Shown here: piece by piece, positions 26,884 to 34,474 of the stretch
How positions within the stretch are numbered: position 1 is the stretch's first letter
How the letters are laid out: each line of letters starts with the position of its first letter
NCBI GenBank assembly: GCA_965212125.1
Contig: OZ243045.1
Span: forward strand, 558,001 to 622,000
Direction: 5' to 3'
DNA length: 64,000 nt
Source: CAYRJD01 sp965212125
Lineage (GTDB): Bacteria > Actinomycetota > Acidimicrobiia > Acidimicrobiales > Poriferisodalaceae
Notes under the pieces: model-generated
The model's input: only the letters and a program-made list of their open reading frames with translations
Databases searched by the model: none
What the model was told of the DNA's origin: nothing
Translations under genes and position numbers: made by a program

Positions 26884-27780
26884 CTAGTTATGCAGCGGCA
26901 ACACCGCCTGCGCCACGCCTTCTAGCTCCTCTAGCCAGTTGTCGGGCTCGCCTACCAACACCGCCACAAACTTTGAAGCGCCGACCTCAATAAAGCGCTC
27001 AAGCTGGCGCCGCAGCCCGTCCCAACCGACAGGGATGATCTCGTTCGGGTCTATCCCGGGAGCACGCCGGTCAAGGACCTCTTTAGTGCTGGCTGAAATT
27101 TCCCCGTGCGTGTAAGGGATCAACGCCCCGAAGTGATCCACGTCCATAGAGCGCCCGTATTTCTCGGCGCCCTCATTCACCAGTTTCCAACCGGCGGCCG
27201 CCGTGTCGGGCGTGCAAAAAGACGGCAACCAGCCGTCGCCAAATCTGCCGCAGCGGCGCAGCTCCACATCGGCCGCCCCGCCCAGCCAGATCTCCAGCGG
27301 GTCTTGGATCGGCTTCGGCAATATCTCCACCTGATCGTAGTTGTAGAACTCGCCTTCGTGGGTTACTGGGCCGTCCTCCCAAAAACGCTTCAGCAGCGGC
27401 ATCGCCTCGTTGAACATTTTTGCGCGCTGATTTCGCTGCACGCCAAACGCAGCCTGCTCATGAACGTCGGCCACGCCTAGCCCGAACGCCGGCAATAGGC
27501 GCCCGTTGGACAAGCGATCAAGGCTGGCTAGCTCTTTGGCTAGCACCGCCATGTTGCGGCCGGGCAATACCAGCACCGACATGCCGAACTTCAGGTGCTT
27601 GGTGCGAGCGGCCGCATACGACAGCCCCACGATCGGATCGGGACACTCACCGCCCAGGCGTTCGCTCAGCCACAACGAATCAAAGCCGAGTGTTTCAAGT
27701 GCGTCAACGAAGGGATCAAATGTGGCGGTGTCGTTGGTGAAGCTGCGGGTGCCGAGTCCGAACCCAATCCGAATTTTCAT
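26884..27780 (-). CDS. Luciferase-like (LLM) flavin/F420-dependent oxidoreductase
   Basis: The product (298 residues) is a TIM-barrel oxidoreductase of the bacterial luciferase superfamily. The N-terminus IGFGLGTRSF, the DSLWLSERLG segment and GVADVHEQAAFGVQ are usual for actinobacterial members that use coenzyme F420 or FMN. LPAFGLG and the late WDGLRRQLERFIEVGASKFV fit this. The substrate cannot be told from sequence. It stands alone on the minus strand between pdxT and an SDR. The start is ATG at 27780 and the stop is TAG. Confidence 0.85.
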   Translation of the reverse strand: MKIRIGFGLGTRSFTNDTATFDPFVDALETLGFDSLWLSERLGGECPDPIVGLSYAAARTKHLKFGMSVLVLPGRNMAVLAKELASLDRLSNGRLLPAFGLGVADVHEQAAFGVQRNQRAKMFNEAMPLLKRFWEDGPVTHEGEFYNYDQVEILPKPIQDPLEIWLGGAADVELRRCGRFGDGWLPSFCTPDTAAAGWKLVNEGAEKYGRSMDVDHFGALIPYTHGEISASTKEVLDRRAPGIDPNEIIPVGWDGLRRQLERFIEVGASKFVAVLVGEPDNWLEELEGVAQAVLPLHN

Positions 27781-27905
27781 GCGGCAAGCGTAGAGCGATA
27801 TCGGGAGTGCCGCTGTTCGGCGAGAGGTGTTGCTGTTTGGTGTGCGGTGCTTCTGCCTGGCGCAAAATCCCCGACCTCGTCTAGCTGCGTTCTACTCTGG
27901 CGCGG

Positions 27906-28706
27906 GTGAGCGAAACCGCCGACAGCCCAGCCGGCAACCCGATCGACCTGACCACCCCGTTTCGCTTGGACGGACGGGTCTGCTTGGTCACGGGTGCGTC
28001 AAGCGGTTTTGGTGAACGTTTTGCGCGGGTGTATGCGGCGGCGGGCGCCAAGGTTGTCGTGGCGGCACGCCGAGCCGACCGGCTAGCCACCCTCGCAGCC
28101 GATCTGCCGGACGCTTTGGCGGTTAGTTGCGACGTCGCCGATGACGAGCAGTGCCGCAGCCTGGTTGCGACAACGCTGGAGCATTTCGGGCAGTTGGACG
28201 TGCTGGTAAACAACGCGGGCATAAGCGATGCGATAAATCCCGCCGAGCAAGCCGACGTGGACAACTTCCGCAACGTGGTGGACGTGAATCTGAACGCCTG
28301 CTTTTTGCTGGCGGGTCTGGCGGCGACCGACATGATTGCGCGTGGCGCCGGCAGCATCATCAACATCGCTTCGGTTCATGGATTGGTGGCTTCGGCGCCA
28401 AACCTGCAGCCGGCTTATGCGGCTAGCAAGGCGGGCTTGGTGAACCTGTCTCGCGATCTGGCCGTTCAGTGGGCGACCAAGGGCGTGCGGGTGAATGCGC
28501 TGTGCCCGGGCTATTTCGAAACCGAGCTAACCAGCCCGATGTTTGAGGACGAAAAATCGTTGGCTTGGATTACTCGCAACACGGCGATGCGGCGGCCCGG
28601 AAAGCTGCACGAGCTGGATGGAGCGGCGCTGTTTTTGGCTAGCGATGCCAGCAGCTACGTGACGGGGGCGACGTTGTTGGTGGATGGCGGCTGGACCGCC
28701 CGCTAG
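27906..28706 (+). CDS. Short-chain dehydrogenase/reductase
   Basis: The product (266 residues) is a classical SDR oxidoreductase. TGASSGFGERFARV is the cofactor-binding loop, NNAG is present, and the catalytic Ser-Tyr-Lys set is seen as IASVHG then YAASKAGLV. ATLLVDGGWTAR is the usual C-terminus. It probably acts on a hydroxyacyl or keto compound with NAD(P); beta-ketoacyl reductase and secondary alcohol dehydrogenase activities cannot be separated. The start is GTG at 27906. The stop (TAG) is two bases before the next gene, so it is likely cotranscribed with the GGDEF gene. Confidence 0.88.
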   Translation: MSETADSPAGNPIDLTTPFRLDGRVCLVTGASSGFGERFARVYAAAGAKVVVAARRADRLATLAADLPDALAVSCDVADDEQCRSLVATTLEHFGQLDVLVNNAGISDAINPAEQADVDNFRNVVDVNLNACFLLAGLAATDMIARGAGSIINIASVHGLVASAPNLQPAYAASKAGLVNLSRDLAVQWATKGVRVNALCPGYFETELTSPMFEDEKSLAWITRNTAMRRPGKLHELDGAALFLASDASSYVTGATLLVDGGWTAR

Positions 28707-28708
28707 TC

Positions 28709-29440
28709 ATGCGAGCCGTCGCGCAAGCCATGCGAGCCGCTGTGCCTAAGCAGCCCAGGCTGCGGACGAATCTGGTCGCCGCCACCGAAGCGGGCTTGTG
28801 GGCCGCGGCTGCGATAGCGGCAGTGTCTTTGGCGCGCAAGACGCAGCGAATGATCAGCGAGCGAAAGCGGCTGACCCATGCCGCTTTGCACGATCCGCTA
28901 ACGGGACTGGCTAACCGAACAAAGCTGGCGAGCCGACTAGAGGCTGCTCTTAGCGAGGCTGAAGCATCGGGTCAGTTGGTGGGTGCCCTGTTCTGCGACC
29001 TTGATGGCTTTCACCAGGTCAACAAAAACCACGGACACGGGGCAGGCGATCTGCTGTTGGTTGCAATCGCTTTGCGGATTGAGTCGGCGGTGCGACCCAC
29101 CGACACCGTGGCGCGCCTTGGTGGCGATGAGTTTGTGGTGATTTGCCCCGGGTTGTCGCCGGCCGCCCACGAAGCAACCGCCGCGCTTGAGGCAATAGCT
29201 AGGCGTATCCGCCGGGCGGTGAGTGAGCCGGTTCAGGTGGGCGGGAGCAGCGCAGTGGGCGGGCGTGTTTCGCAGCAGATCAGTCAGCAAATAAGCATCG
29301 GCGCTGCGGTGATGCCGGGAGTGCCGAGAGCGCGCACCCCCAACGCGCACGCCCAACTGCTCCACCAAGCTGACCGTGCCCTGCTGCTAGAAAAGTCGCG
29401 GGCGCGATCGCTAGCCGAGCTGCGGTCAAGGCTGGCCTAG
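28709..29440 (+). CDS. Diguanylate cyclase (GGDEF domain)
   Basis: The product (243 residues) has one possible membrane helix near residues 25-45 and a GGDEF domain. HDPLTGLANR opens the domain and RLGGDEFVV carries an intact active site. RPTD lies five residues before GGDEF, the position of the inhibitory c-di-GMP site, so feedback control is likely. No sensory domain is visible beyond the short N-terminus. It should make cyclic di-GMP. A Ser/Gln-rich stretch (VSQQISQQIS) replaces part of the usual late domain. The stop TAG lies in the first unit of a 16-bp duplication. Confidence 0.85.
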   Translation: MRAVAQAMRAAVPKQPRLRTNLVAATEAGLWAAAAIAAVSLARKTQRMISERKRLTHAALHDPLTGLANRTKLASRLEAALSEAEASGQLVGALFCDLDGFHQVNKNHGHGAGDLLLVAIALRIESAVRPTDTVARLGGDEFVVICPGLSPAAHEATAALEAIARRIRRAVSEPVQVGGSSAVGGRVSQQISQQISIGAAVMPGVPRARTPNAHAQLLHQADRALLLEKSRARSLAELRSRLA

Positions 29441-29468
29441 CCCAGGGCAGGTCTAGCCCAGGGCGGGC
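29437..29468. repeat. 16-bp tandem duplication carrying both convergent stops
   Basis: Units 29437-29452 and 29453-29468 both begin CTAGCCCAGGGC and differ at two or three positions. CTAG in the first gives the TAG stop of the GGDEF gene, and the CTA of the second gives the TAG stop of the convergent gene. Confidence 0.88.
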
Positions 29469-29944
29469 GTTCCTTCAAACTGGCCGGGATCGCCGGGAGC
29501 CGGAATCAAAGGGCGGGTGCGCCAGCTCATGTCGTCTTCCAGATTGGTGAACACCTCAGCCCATTGCGATGGAACCCATCCCTGAGCCAATCCGGCAACC
29601 GCGCAGTCTTGGCCGATGTGAACCAGCGCTGGCAGTTTTTCTAGCTCCAGTGAGCGCACGAACGTCCGCTCCGAATCGGTCAGCACCAGGTACTTGTCTG
29701 CGTACTGACCCAGGTAAGACTGCGCTCCGTCGGCATCGCTAGTAAGCACGAAGGCGCAGCGAACGTCGGCTTCTTCGTAGTGGTCAAACATCCGTGCGGC
29801 CGTGGGAATGATCCAGCCGCTTTGGTGCGTGAACGGGTCAAGCACCACAACCAGCAGGTTGAAAACCGTCAGCCATTCCTCCAGGGTTTGGGAATGGCCA
29901 GCCGTTGTTTCAAGCGTTATTTCGGGGCTGACAGCCACAGGCAC
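29453..29944 (-). CDS. Thioredoxin-fold protein without active-site cysteines
   Basis: The product (about 163 residues from GTG 29944) looks like a thioredoxin or peroxiredoxin-like domain: NLLVVVLDPFTHQSGWIIPT is the strand-loop-helix where Cys-x-x-Cys would be, and EKLPALVHIGQD has the cis-proline. There are no cysteines in the active-site loop. The frame is open to 30121, but that part only overlaps the upstream gene, which ends at 29971; GTG at 29938 is another possible start. It is probably cotranscribed with the eIF2B-like gene. Function is not known. The stop is TAG. Confidence 0.7.
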   Translation of the reverse strand: MPVAVSPEITLETTAGHSQTLEEWLTVFNLLVVVLDPFTHQSGWIIPTAARMFDHYEEADVRCAFVLTSDADGAQSYLGQYADKYLVLTDSERTFVRSLELEKLPALVHIGQDCAVAGLAQGWVPSQWAEVFTNLEDDMSWRTRPLIPAPGDPGQFEGTPALG

Positions 29945-29970
29945 GGCGCCGAAGATAGCGCACGGATGCG

Positions 29971-30936
29971 CTAGTTCAGCGTTAAAAGCTCCGTTGCCAC
30001 TGGGCAATCGCTTTTGATTTGGGCGCTGGCTTTGGCGTTGGCTGGCAGCGGCCGAACGCCGTCGGGTCTGGCCAGGTGGGTAATCAGGCTGAGCGGTACG
30101 GCCTCTTCTTCTGCCTCCCACGGCTGGTCGGGTGAGATCTTGGCAAGCAGGGTGTCAAAGATTTCTGCGGGCAGCGCTCTGCCAACCCTGACCACGGCCC
30201 ACACCTCTACGCCGAATGATCGTGCTACGGCTGCGGCGGCGTAAGACCCGGTCGTTGCCAACACGGTGTCGGGTCCGGCGGCGATCGCTTCGATCAACAG
30301 CACGTCGCTGGTGGCAATGGCTTGTGCCATTCCGGTGAGCGGAATCGCTACGGAGTTGATCTTGCTGGTGTTGTCGGCGTCGCTATCGCTGTTGTTATTG
30401 CCGCCCAGGTTGCGAGCCAGCCCAGCCCCTTCGCCGTAGGCGTCTAGCACGCGCACTTCCAGGCTTGCGGCTTGGTGCGGCGCTGCTTGGTGGCCAGCTG
30501 AATGGCTGTCTGAGTAGCCAGCCGAGTGGTCGCCCAGCCAGTCGTTGGCGAAGTCCGGCCAGCCCAGAACGCAAACCGTTCTTGCGCCGGGCGTCTGTTG
30601 CTCTGGCGCCTGCCGTTCGAGCGCTTGCCGCTCTGGCGCTTGCCGCGCGTCCTGCAGCGCCTCCAAAACATGCGCCGCCGTTTGGTCTGATCGCATTTGT
30701 TTTATTAGCTCGTTTGCGGCTGCCTCTGGGTCGCTCGCAGTGCAAACCCGCGCCGCCAGCGTCCACATGGAACCGACCATGCCGTGGCGCTGCAGCAGCT
30801 TGCGGCAAGCCATCACCAGCCCGCCACTGTCCGCGCCAAGGTCGCCCAGCGCATACGCAGCTTCTTGGGTCAGCAGCGCTTGGGAAACATCGCCGCCGGT
30901 TCTTGCTACGTAGCGAAGGTGCTCAATCGGATGCAT
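29971..30936 (-). CDS. eIF2B/MtnA-like protein
   Basis: The product (321 residues) resembles the eIF2B alpha/beta/delta and methylthioribose-1-phosphate isomerase fold. SDVLLIEAIAAGPDTVLATT followed by GSYAAAAVARSFGVEVWAVV is the conserved sugar-phosphate binding block. The N-terminal half is helical (LLQRHGMVGSMWTLA), as in the family. A Gln/Pro/Ala-rich repetitive stretch (about 105-125) and a His/Ser-rich one (about 145-160) interrupt it. I prefer ATG at 30936 over a GTG at 30948. The substrate is unknown: ribose-1,5-bisphosphate isomerase and related activities are candidates. The stop is TAG. Confidence 0.65.
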   Translation of the reverse strand: MHPIEHLRYVARTGGDVSQALLTQEAAYALGDLGADSGGLVMACRKLLQRHGMVGSMWTLAARVCTASDPEAAANELIKQMRSDQTAAHVLEALQDARQAPERQALERQAPEQQTPGARTVCVLGWPDFANDWLGDHSAGYSDSHSAGHQAAPHQAASLEVRVLDAYGEGAGLARNLGGNNNSDSDADNTSKINSVAIPLTGMAQAIATSDVLLIEAIAAGPDTVLATTGSYAAAAVARSFGVEVWAVVRVGRALPAEIFDTLLAKISPDQPWEAEEEAVPLSLITHLARPDGVRPLPANAKASAQIKSDCPVATELLTLN

Positions 30937-30972
30937 AACCAAAACCACACCAACCTGGTAATCCGCCCGGGC

Positions 30973-32655
30973 TTAGGCGCCCTGAGTTTGCAAGCGCCGT
31001 GCGATTACCTTCAAGCACAGCGTTTCGTCGGCGCCTTCAAATATTGACAGCACGCGCGCATCCACAAACAAGCGGCTCACCGGGTACTCCTCCGCAAATC
31101 CAAACCCGCCGTGAATCTGCAAGGCCTCCCGTGTGACCCATTCCGCGGCCTTGCACACATACGCCTTGGCCATTGACGCCTCAACGCTGCCCGCGCCTTG
31201 CGCCATCAAGGTGGCGACTTTGTACGCGTACTGCCTGGACGCGGCAATGATGATCGCCATCCGGCCGAGCTTGACTTGCGTCAGCTGATAGTCGGCCACC
31301 GGTTTGCCGAAAACATGTCGCTCGGCCGCATAGCTGTGCGCCTCTTCGTAGGCGGCTTGCATTACGCCAACCGCACGCGCCGCCGTTTGGGCGCGACCGT
31401 TTTCAAATCCGGACATCTGCATGTAGAAGCCCTGGCCCAGACCTTCGGTGCCGCCGATGAGGTTGGCGTCTGGCACAAACCAGTCGTCGAAAGCGATTTC
31501 AAAACTGTGCATGCCGCGGTAGCCCAGGGTGGGTATGGCTCGGCCTTCCATGGTGCCGCCATGGTCGTCGGTGAATTCGAACGAATGTCCGCTGGCTTGC
31601 GGCTTGGGGACTATGAACAAGCTGAGGCCGCGATGCCCCTTGCTGCGATCCGGGTCGGTGCGAGCGAGCAGCATCAACACGTTGGCTCGGCCCGCAAACG
31701 TGCACCAGGTCTTGACGCCAGAGATGAGCCAGCCGCCGTCGGTTTGGGTTGCCGACACGGTCAGGCTGGCTACGTCGCTGCCGTAGTCGGGCTCGGTCAC
31801 CGCCACCGCCACCATCGTTTCGCCCGAGGCGATTTGCGGGAACCAGTGCTTTTTCTGTTCTTCGCTGCCGCCTCTTTCGAGCGCTCGTGTGAGAATCTCC
31901 GGCCGGGTAATAAGCGAACCGCCCGCGCCCAGCGATGCGCGTGATAGCTCTTCGGTGGCGATGATCATTCCTAAGTAGTCGCTCTCGCTGCCGCTGGCGA
32001 AGCCGCCGTATTCCTCTGGCACCGACAGCCCGAAGCAGCCAAGCTCGGCTAGCCCGGTGATGATGTCTTCGGGTATGTCGGCGTCGTTGCGGTGGATGTG
32101 TTCGGCTTGGGGGGCGATTTTTTCTTGCGCAAAGCGGCGGAAGGTTTCGGCGACTAGCTCAAAGTCTTCGTCTAGGTGGCTGGGGGCTTTAAAGTCGGCG
32201 AAGCTGGCGACGAAGTTTGGGTCGCGGTATTTCTCTACGAAGTCGCGGCATTGTTCTAAGGCGTTTGGCGCGGCTGCCCAGGCTGACTCGCGACCGAACA
32301 AACGGGCGGCGAACTCGCCCAGGGCGTCGGCGGCAAAAGCGCAGGCCAGCCGCGCTTCGGCTTGGCCAGCCTGGTCAGCTTGGGCTTGGCCAGCGTTGGC
32401 ATAGTCAAGCAGCGCGGCGGCTATTTCTAAAGCCGACGCGGTGTGAGCTATGTCGTAGAGCAGGCTTTGGTGGGCGTCGGCGTCGTCAAAGCTGCGGGTG
32501 CGGTCAATAGCGGCGTCAACTATTGCCTGACCCAGGCTTACTGCCGTGGCGGCTGCGGCTAGATCGGGCGCCGCTAAATCCGTGTCTGCTGAATCTGCGT
32601 CTGCTGAATCTGCGTCTGGCTGGCTGGCGGCGGTCGGGCTTGGCGCTTGACTCAT
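30973..32655 (-). CDS. Acyl-CoA dehydrogenase, probably methylsuccinyl-CoA dehydrogenase
   Basis: The product (560 residues) is an acyl-CoA dehydrogenase with a 150-residue N-terminal extension of helical, Ala-rich sequence, as in (2S)-methylsuccinyl-CoA dehydrogenase (Mcd) of the ethylmalonyl-CoA pathway. GLSVPEEYGG, VTEPDYGSDVASL, LGYRGMHSFEI, NGRAQTAARAVGV and FEGADETLCLKVIARRL follow Mcd closely from memory. I place the start at ATG 32655 (MSQAPSP); the frame is open to 32745 but upstream residues look non-coding. The MaoC hydratase gene lies nearby on the other strand and could act next in the route. The stop is TAA. A generic acyl-CoA dehydrogenase is the alternative. Confidence 0.8.
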   Translation of the reverse strand: MSQAPSPTAASQPDADSADADSADTDLAAPDLAAAATAVSLGQAIVDAAIDRTRSFDDADAHQSLLYDIAHTASALEIAAALLDYANAGQAQADQAGQAEARLACAFAADALGEFAARLFGRESAWAAAPNALEQCRDFVEKYRDPNFVASFADFKAPSHLDEDFELVAETFRRFAQEKIAPQAEHIHRNDADIPEDIITGLAELGCFGLSVPEEYGGFASGSESDYLGMIIATEELSRASLGAGGSLITRPEILTRALERGGSEEQKKHWFPQIASGETMVAVAVTEPDYGSDVASLTVSATQTDGGWLISGVKTWCTFAGRANVLMLLARTDPDRSKGHRGLSLFIVPKPQASGHSFEFTDDHGGTMEGRAIPTLGYRGMHSFEIAFDDWFVPDANLIGGTEGLGQGFYMQMSGFENGRAQTAARAVGVMQAAYEEAHSYAAERHVFGKPVADYQLTQVKLGRMAIIIAASRQYAYKVATLMAQGAGSVEASMAKAYVCKAAEWVTREALQIHGGFGFAEEYPVSRLFVDARVLSIFEGADETLCLKVIARRLQTQGA

Positions 32656-32751
32656 GATCGCAAGGCTAAACGCGCTTGCGCAGCAAACCCTCCGCGCAGG
32701 TTTCACATACCGCGCAGTTGAAGTGAAGGATGCCCTGCAACGCAACCTCTC

Positions 32752-33099
32752 TCAGCTACGCCCCTTATGATTAGCGTGCCATTCGTCACGTGTCTTCACC
32801 AACTGCGCCAGATTCTTCGCAGGGATCGGGATCACCCCCGCCATCCAGTCCATCGTCACATAATGGCTGGGATGCCAAGTCGCCTCGTCCTGCAGCAAAA
32901 CCGCACCCGCTACCAAAGCGCAAATACCAAACGCATGCCTAAACCCCTCATCGTTGTAAAACACGGGGTGATCAATAAACACATCACCGCTTTCAGGCAG
33001 CGGCGTGTCCGCGGGTAGCCCTTTGTGGTGAAACTCAAGAGGTTGCGGCGAGGCACCAAGGCTGCCGGAACTATACAGAGAGGCAGGCCGCTTACCCAT
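32752..33099 (-). CDS. Conserved-looking protein of unknown function (115 aa)
   Basis: I do not recognise this protein. It has a basic N-terminus, a central hydrophobic stretch (FGICALVAGAVLLQ, near residues 58-71) that is too short for certainty as a membrane helix, and several His and Trp residues (TWHPSHYVTMDWMAGV). The ATG follows the TAG of a 34-codon frame by two bases, with GGAGG just upstream of that stop, so the two are probably coupled. DNA here is somewhat lower in GC than the neighbours. The stop is TGA. It lies between the Mcd-like gene and the divergent MaoC gene. Confidence 0.6.
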   Translation of the reverse strand: MGKRPASLYSSGSLGASPQPLEFHHKGLPADTPLPESGDVFIDHPVFYNDEGFRHAFGICALVAGAVLLQDEATWHPSHYVTMDWMAGVIPIPAKNLAQLVKTRDEWHANHKGRS

Positions 33100-33101
33100 A
33101 G

Positions 33102-33206
33102 CTAAACCTCCGTGATCGGTTGCAGCCCGTAAGCCTTGTGGAAGCCCAGCCCACCGCTGCCGCCAAGCTTGGTCTCGTTAAACGTCTGCAAGTTGAAAAC
33201 CGACAT
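33102..33206 (-). CDS. Small ORF coupled to the 115-aa unknown gene
   Basis: A 34-codon frame opens at ATG (33204-33206) with MSVFNLQTFNETKLGGSGGL and closes with TAG at 33102, two bases before the next ATG. The frame stays open about 16 codons further upstream, to a TAG, with a GTG that could also serve. The peptide is Gly-rich in the middle (LGGSGGLGFHKAYG). The GGAGG serving the next gene lies inside its last codons, a usual sign of translational coupling. No family is recognised. Confidence 0.45.
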   Translation of the reverse strand: MSVFNLQTFNETKLGGSGGLGFHKAYGLQPITEV

Positions 33207-33305
33207 CTGGTCATTATCTTTCCCGAACTGCACACCGTACTCTTGGCTCTTAGTCTTTGACTAACTCACGCAACACTCACAGCAAACCAACAACAGGGAG
33301 CGCCC

Positions 33306-33830
33306 GTGGCAGTTCACGACCGGCCTTTTGGCCGTCACTACGAAGACTTTGAGATCGGCGACGTCTATCGCCACTGGCCCGGCAAGACGATTACCGAAGC
33401 CGACGACCATCTGTTTTGCATGATCACGATGAACCATCACCCGCTGCACACCAACGAATGGTTTGCGCAAAACGAAACGGTGCATGGCCGCAACGTGGTG
33501 GTGGGCAATCTGGTGTATTCGCTGGTGCTGGGGATGAGCGTGCCCGACGTGAGCGGCGCGGCGATTGCGAACCTAGAGGTTGAGTCGCTGCTGCATCGCA
33601 AGCCCACCTTTCACGGAGACACGATCTACGCGGCGACCAAGGTGCTTGACAAGCGAGAGTCGTCTTCGCGCCCGGACCGTGGGGTGGTAACCGTTGAGAC
33701 GCGTGCGTTCAACCAGCGCTCCGAAGAGGTGTGCTATTTCAAGCGCAAGGTGATGGTGTGGAAGCGTGATGCCGCCACCGATCGGAAGTTTCCCTATGAG
33801 CCGGCCGCGCTCGAAGAGCAGGCGAACTAG
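33306..33830 (+). CDS. MaoC-family hydratase (mesaconyl-CoA hydratase-like)
   Basis: The product (174 residues) is a single hot-dog MaoC hydratase. GKTITEADDHLFCMITMNHH, with the Asp and His of the hydratase active site, and HPLHTNEWFAQ identify it. Actinobacterial ethylmalonyl-CoA clusters contain a hydratase of this length next to Mcd and Mcl enzymes, and Mcd-like and Mcl-like genes occur in this window, so hydration of mesaconyl-CoA is a reasonable inference. GTG at 33306 follows AACAGGGAGCGCCC, a fair ribosome-binding site. The stop TAG is directly joined to the stop of the convergent UGSC gene by CTAGCTAGCTAGC. Confidence 0.83.
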   Translation: MAVHDRPFGRHYEDFEIGDVYRHWPGKTITEADDHLFCMITMNHHPLHTNEWFAQNETVHGRNVVVGNLVYSLVLGMSVPDVSGAAIANLEVESLLHRKPTFHGDTIYAATKVLDKRESSSRPDRGVVTVETRAFNQRSEEVCYFKRKVMVWKRDAATDRKFPYEPAALEEQAN

Positions 33831-34349
33831 CTAGCTAGCGACCAGAGCCTCTAGCAGTTCGTCAATCGCCTTGTCAGCGATGGCGATCATCTCATCGTCG
33901 GTGCGGTCTTGAATCGGATGCTCCACCCACACTGCCGCCGGGTCAAACCCCAGCGCCTTGCTTTGCGCTTCCGCTCCGTCAATGAACTGAACCGTCGCCA
34001 CAAACACTCCGGGAATGCCACGGCGCTCTAGGTCTGCGATGTCGTGCACACTGCACGACGTACAGCTACCTCAATCGGCTAAGGCTTCAATCACCACGTC
34101 GCATTTGGTGGCGATTTCGTGGCGCATGTCAACCGGCGCAGGCTTGGAGAAGGTTGGCTTCATAAAACGCTCCACGCGCATGTTGCGCTCCGTCAAGCGT
34201 TCCTCAAGCCGGTCGAGGAAATGATCGCCCCGCGGCTTGCTGATATCCAGCAAGCCCACCGTTAGGCCATCCAGCGAATCCGGGCGCTGCGTGCGCTGAC
34301 GCATTGCTGGCGTTTGCTCATCGGTTGGATCAAGAACGGTTGTGCTCAT
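33831..34349 (-). CDS. UGSC-family selenoprotein (in-frame UGA as selenocysteine)
   Basis: The frame from ATG 34349 is interrupted only by TGA at 34071-34073 and continues in frame to TAG at 33831, giving 172 residues with selenocysteine at 93. Around it the protein reads VVIEALAD-Sec-GSCTSCSVHD, the defining motif of the UGSC family, which has Sec or Cys at this place. Residues before it include LDISKPRGDHFLDRLEERL. The start has a strong GGAGGGGG site. An 8-bp perfect stem with loop GUG follows the UGA at the right distance. The upstream gene encodes the thioredoxin-containing partner. The family's reaction is not known to me; a redox role is inferred from the motif and partner. Confidence 0.9.
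34041..34059 (-). promoter_or_regulatory. Bacterial SECIS-like hairpin of the UGSC selenoprotein
   Basis: On the minus strand GTCGTGCA pairs perfectly with TGCACGAC around the loop GTG. Counting the U of UGA as 1, the stem begins at 15 and the loop G and U are 23 and 24, the positions of the loop G and U in the Escherichia coli fdhF element. Confidence 0.78.
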
Positions 34350-34436
34350 ATCAAACCCCCTCCGTTTGGCTGGCTAGGTTTCGCTAGCCAGTTGGGTACC
34401 GCTAGCCGCAGTTTAGTCCAGATATCTGTTTCTGTA

Positions 34437-34474
34437 TCTATTTCCAGGGGTCGACTCTATTTCCAGGGATCGAT
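34437..34474. repeat. 19-bp tandem duplication at stop of the thioredoxin-DUF gene
   Basis: Units 34437-34455 and 34456-34474 share TCTATTTCCAGGG and differ at two or three bases. In coding sense each reads Pro-Trp-Lys-stop, so the last codons and the TAG are copied after the gene ends. Confidence 0.85.

Noticed and set aside
33831..34049. Separate 72-residue gene starting at ATG 34049
   Set aside because: It is the in-frame continuation of the UGSC protein after UGA, and no ribosome-binding site precedes that ATG.
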